NCBI GenBank assembly: GCA_963711465.1
Contig: CAVQEG010000001.1
Span: 1,240,001-1,304,000 of the forward strand
Length of the DNA stretch: 64,000 nucleotides
Direction: 5' to 3'
Source of the DNA: CAVQEG01 sp963711465
Lineage (GTDB): Bacteria; Bacteroidota; Ignavibacteria; OLB7
Position 1 is the first letter of the stretch. Every line of letters starts with the position of its first letter. The notes under the pieces are model-generated. The model did no database searches and was not told the DNA's origin. It worked only from the letters and a program-made list of their open reading frames with translations. A program made the translations under genes and the position numbers. Positions 60,776-64,000 of this stretch are shown here, in pieces.

Positions 60776-61708
60776 ATGCCAGTTCCGCATCCGACGGCCG
60801 CCCACGACGCCGTTCATACGACGAATCTTTCCGGTCTGAGGCTCTGGCGCCGCGGCAAGGTCCGCGATGTCTACGACTTCGGTGACCGCCTGCTCATCGT
60901 GGCCACCGACCGGGTGAGCGCCTACGATGTCGTGATGAACGAGCCGATCCCGGGCAAGGGACGAATTCTCACCGCGCTCTCCCTCTTCTGGTTCGACCAG
61001 CTGTCAGATGTCGTCGCCAACCATCTGATCACCGCCGAGTTCGATCGCTTTCCCGAGGCGTGCGCGCCGCACCGCGACGTGCTCGAGGGACGCTCGATGC
61101 TCGTGCACAAGACCGACCCACTCCCGGTCGAATGCGTCGCCCGCGGGTACCTCGCAGGTTCGGGCTGGCGCGAATACCGGACCGATGGCACCGTCTGCTC
61201 CCTTCCCCTTCGCCCCGGACTCGTCGAATCCGATCGCCTGCCGGAGCCGATCTTCACCCCGGCGACGAAGGCGGAATCGGGACACGACGAAAACATCTCC
61301 TTCGAGCAGATGCAGGCGATCGTCGGCTACGAGGCCGATCGACTTCGCGATCTCACGCTGAGGCTCTACTCGCGCGCCGCGGCCATCGCCGAGCAGCACG
61401 GCATCATCATCGCCGATACGAAGGTGGAGTTCGGCATCGATCGCGACGGCCGACTGATGCTCATCGACGAGGTGCTGACGCCCGACTCGTCGCGATTCTG
61501 GCTCGCCTCGGCCTACCGTCCGGGGGAAGCGCAACAGAACTTCGACAAACAGTACCTGCGCGACTGGCTCGACACCGTCGGGTGGGACCACACACCGCCA
61601 CCGCCGGCGATTCCGCCGGACGTCGTCGATGCCACCGCACGGCTGTACGCCGAAGCGCTGGGTCGACTCACCGGATCGTCGGTCGAGCGCCGGGCCCCGT
61701 CTCGGTAG
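60776..61708 (+). CDS. purC: SAICAR synthase (phosphoribosylaminoimidazole-succinocarboxamide synthase)
   Basis: 310 residues from MPVPHPTAAHDAVHTTNL. Motifs: RRGKVRDVYDFGDRLLIVATDRVSAYD, PLPVECVARGYLAGSGW, TPATKAESGHDENISF and DTKVEFGIDRDGRLMLIDEV with TPDSSRFW. Joins CAIR and aspartate with ATP in purine synthesis. It is the larger, eukaryote-like variant of the family. A start at 60746 is possible. Confidence 0.96.
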   Translation: MPVPHPTAAHDAVHTTNLSGLRLWRRGKVRDVYDFGDRLLIVATDRVSAYDVVMNEPIPGKGRILTALSLFWFDQLSDVVANHLITAEFDRFPEACAPHRDVLEGRSMLVHKTDPLPVECVARGYLAGSGWREYRTDGTVCSLPLRPGLVESDRLPEPIFTPATKAESGHDENISFEQMQAIVGYEADRLRDLTLRLYSRAAAIAEQHGIIIADTKVEFGIDRDGRLMLIDEVLTPDSSRFWLASAYRPGEAQQNFDKQYLRDWLDTVGWDHTPPPPAIPPDVVDATARLYAEALGRLTGSSVERRAPSR

Positions 61709-61907
61709 ACTCGGCGGCTCGCCGGGTGATTGCGCGGGCCGGGCCCCTGCGCTAGATTCATTTCCTGGATCGACCGGCACGACGCCTCGGGCCCCGCGAC
61801 TACACGATCGAACGAGGTCGACCGCCGTAGTTGACAGACCCGCTCCGACCGCGCCGCCCGCGGTCTGAAGCAGCGCCAATTCTGACGTAATTCACATCCG
61901 AGTACCG

Positions 61908-63525
61908 TTGATGAGTTCCAAGAGCAAAATGTGGTTCACGATTTTCGGCCTCGCCGTCGGCATCCTCGTCGGGATGTACATCCAGCCCGTCATTTCCGGC
62001 GACACCGTCCATGAGCAGGTCGAGAAATTCCAGCAGGTGCTGACCACGGTTCAGAAGAATTACGTCGAGGACGTCGACACCCCGCAGCTGGTCGAGGCAG
62101 CCATCGACGGCATGCTCTCGCGACTCGATCCGCATTCGATCTACATTCCCGCCGAGGAAACCAAGCGCGTGGCGGAGGATTTCCGGGGCAACTTCGACGG
62201 GATCGGTGTCGAGTTCGATGTCATCAGCGATACGATCACGATCGTCTCGCCGATCGCCGGCGGTCCGTCCGAGGCACTGGGAATTCAGTCGGGCGACAAG
62301 ATCGTCGACATCGATGGCAAGAACGCCGTCGGAATGGATCGCGACGAGGTTCCCAACGTCCTCCGTGGTCCCAAGGGAACGCACGTGGAGCTGACGATCG
62401 TGCGCCCCGGAGTGCCGCGGCCAATGGACTTCGATGTAGTGCGCGACAAGATTCCGCTGTACACCGTCGATGCAGCGTTCGTCAATCACGACGGCACCGC
62501 TTACCTGGCGATCAACCGCTTCGCCGAGCCGACCTACAACGAAATGATGGACAACCTCGCCCGGTTGAAGAAGGAGGGCATGAAGCGGTTGATCCTCGAT
62601 CTGCGTGGGAACTCGGGCGGGTACATGGACCGGGCAATTGCGATGGCGGACGAATTCATCCCCGGTGGACATCGTATCGTCTACACGAAGAACGATCGTG
62701 ATGGTGTCGAGGACGTCTATCCCTCGGAGGACGGACAGGCGTATGAGCATCTGCCGCTCATCGTGCTGATCGATCGCGGATCGGCATCGGCATCGGAGAT
62801 CTTCTCCGGCGCCGTGCAGGATCTCGACCGCGGCCTCATCGTCGGCGAGACCAGCTATGGGAAGGGACTCGTGCAGAAGCAGTTCCCGCTCAAGGACGGA
62901 TCGGCCTTCCGCGTCACCGTCGCCCGATACTACACACCATCGGGTCGTCTCATCCAGCGGCCGTACGACAAGGGACGCGACGAGTACTTCAGCGGGGACG
63001 ACCGGCCGAATTTCGCCGAAGGCGACAATGAGTTCCACACGAAGGATCTGACCGACACCTCCCGCCCCGTGCACCACACCGCCGGCGGACGCACCGTGCT
63101 CGGCGGCGGCGGCATCACTCCCGACTACATCGTCAAGCTCGACACGCTTACGCCGACGTCGATCGACATCATTCGGCAGAATCTCGTTCTGGCTCTATGT
63201 CGACCAGTACATGGCCAGCCACGGCACAGAACTTCGCAGCAGGTACGAGAAGAATTTCGACGACTTCGTCCAGTCGTTCACCGTCGACGATGCGATGTTC
63301 AAGGAGTTCATCGCCCTGGCGAAATCGAAGGGTGTCGAAGTCGATCCTCGCGAGGTTGCGATCGATCACGAGCATCTGGCGAACCGGCTGAAGGCCCGCA
63401 TCGCCCGCTCGATCTGGGGAAACGACGCGTTCTATGAAGTCGCGCTCCGGGACGATCATCAGTATCAGACGGCCCTGGGGCTGTTCCCCGAGGCGCGGAA
63501 GATCTCCCAGCTGACGCAGCGCTGA
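61908..63525 (+). pseudogene. S41 carboxyl-terminal processing protease, interrupted by an apparent frameshift
   Basis: The first frame (61908 on) gives a membrane anchor (MWFTIFGLAVGILVGMYI), the PDZ region (VSPIAGGPSEALGIQSGDKI) and the protease domain with catalytic Ser in DRGSASASEIFSG and Lys in TSYGKGLVQK. From about 63180 it turns into Arg-rich nonsense ending at 63437. The +1 frame continues as SFWLYVDQYMASHGTELRS through KNFDDFVQSF to ISQLTQR at 63525, a good C-terminal domain. One surplus base near 63178-63186 explains this. Full length would be about 538 residues. The catalytic part lies ahead of the break. Assembly error or true mutation cannot be told apart here. Confidence 0.85.
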
Positions 63526-63534
63526 ACTCGACGC

Positions 63535-63554
63535 CGGCGCGGCTCGACGCGCCG
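63535..63554. terminator. Hairpin between convergent ctp and trpS genes
   Basis: CGGCGCG and CGCGCCG make a perfect 7-bp stem with a 6-base loop in the 34-base gap between the two stops. No T-tract on either side. Confidence 0.4.
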
Positions 63555-63559
63555 CCGGG

Positions 63560-64000
63560 CTACCCGACAGCCACGACCAGTCCCATGTTGTGCATCACAT
63601 CGCGGAGCTTCGGCTCCGCGACTGCACGGGCCCGAGCGGCGCCCTCGGCGAGGATGCGATCGAGTTCCGCCTGGTCTGACATGATCGCTTCGTATTGCTG
63701 TCGCACCGGACGCAGCTCTTCGATGACGACCTCGGCCACCGCCACCTTCAGATCGCCGTATCCACGGGCGTTCTCGAAATCACGCTCACACGCCGCCTCG
63801 TCCTTTCCTGTAATCGCACTATAGATAGTCAGCAGGTTGTTCACGCCCGAGCGTTCGGGATCGTCGGAGAAGCGAATCTCCTTGCCGGAATCGGTCTTCG
63901 CACGCTTGAACGTCCGGAGGATTTCATCCGGTTCGTCCAGCACCCGAACGGCATGGCCGCGCACGTGCGCGTGGCTCTTGGACATCTTCACCGAAGGATC
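63560..64000 (-). CDS. trpS: Tryptophanyl-tRNA synthetase, C-terminal part (5' truncated by window edge)
   Basis: About 146 residues are visible and the frame is open at base 64000. The class I signature KMSKS lies in DPSVKMSKSHAHVRGH, and SGVNNLLTIYSAITGKDE, YGDLKVAVAEVVIEELRPVR and MHNMGLV at the end match TrpRS. It charges tRNA-Trp. The start and HIGH motif lie outside the window. Confidence 0.93.
   Translation of the reverse strand, partial: DPSVKMSKSHAHVRGHAVRVLDEPDEILRTFKRAKTDSGKEIRFSDDPERSGVNNLLTIYSAITGKDEAACERDFENARGYGDLKVAVAEVVIEELRPVRQQYEAIMSDQAELDRILAEGAARARAVAEPKLRDVMHNMGLVVAVG

Overview
The window looks like a chromosome segment of a GC-rich, Gram-negative member of the Bacteroidota/Chlorobiota superphylum, most like the Kapabacteria/Chlorobi side. 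The pointers are a type IX secretion (T9SS) regulator (PorX), a PorV-like barrel, several large exported proteins ending in T9SS-type C-terminal domains (CTDs), choice-of-anchor-D repeats, and a few AT-rich boxes resembling the Bacteroidota -7 element TAnnTTTG. The taxonomic call is inference. No rRNA, convincing tRNA, CRISPR array, insertion sequence or prophage was seen.

Layout. 1-3.4 kb: end of upp, then mreB-mreC-mreD and a small lipoprotein. 3.6-8.7 kb: FmdB-like zinc ribbon, a BamA/TamA-family protein, DUF2795, SDR-type threonine dehydrogenase, acylphosphatase. 8.7-21.8 kb is an envelope island: an EEP-fold (endonuclease/exonuclease/phosphatase) domain fused to a D15/BamA-like barrel, a tandem-OmpA protein, a secreted EEP enzyme with a T9SS CTD, a barrel-OmpA gene split by an apparent frameshift, and a 1920-residue choice-of-anchor-D protein. 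22-25.1 kb: tail-fibre-like surface protein, ECF sigma factor, membrane anti-sigma candidate. 25.7-28.5 kb: BNR/sortilin-like T9SS cargo. 28.6-33.7 kb: compact seven-gene reverse-strand operon tsaB-accD-arginase-panC-panD-glmU-like-mce bounded by terminators. 33.8-40.6 kb: tsaE and porX, divergent from a coupled trio (FG-GAP cargo, a stand-alone T9SS CTD protein, a PorV-like barrel).

41.3-46.8 kb: rpiB, glyA, tatC, polyprenyl synthase and a GT-C membrane protein. 46.8-49.4 kb: VOC lipoprotein, YbjN-like protein, PspA and a biotin-carrier protein. 49.6-52 kb: MATE transporter and aldo-keto reductase, followed by about 0.9 kb without a convincing gene but with a long hairpin. 53-55 kb: Sua5/TsaC, L28, DedA. 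55.1-60.6 kb: transglutaminase-like, LOG, SDR and YgfZ genes in an overlapping run, a second anti-sigma/sigma pair, and greA. 60.8-64 kb: purC, a carboxyl-terminal protease with an apparent frameshift, and the 3' end of trpS running off the window.

Themes. Cell-surface biogenesis dominates (Mre, BamA-like, OmpA, T9SS cargo and control, Tat). Three t6A genes (tsaB, tsaE, tsaC/sua5) are present. The most unusual items are the EEP-D15 barrel fusion with a degraded active site and the CTD-only protein coupled to a PorV-like gene. Two genes (near 15,258 and 63,180), and perhaps a third (near 23,590), seem to need a single-base frame correction, so assembly error must be considered.
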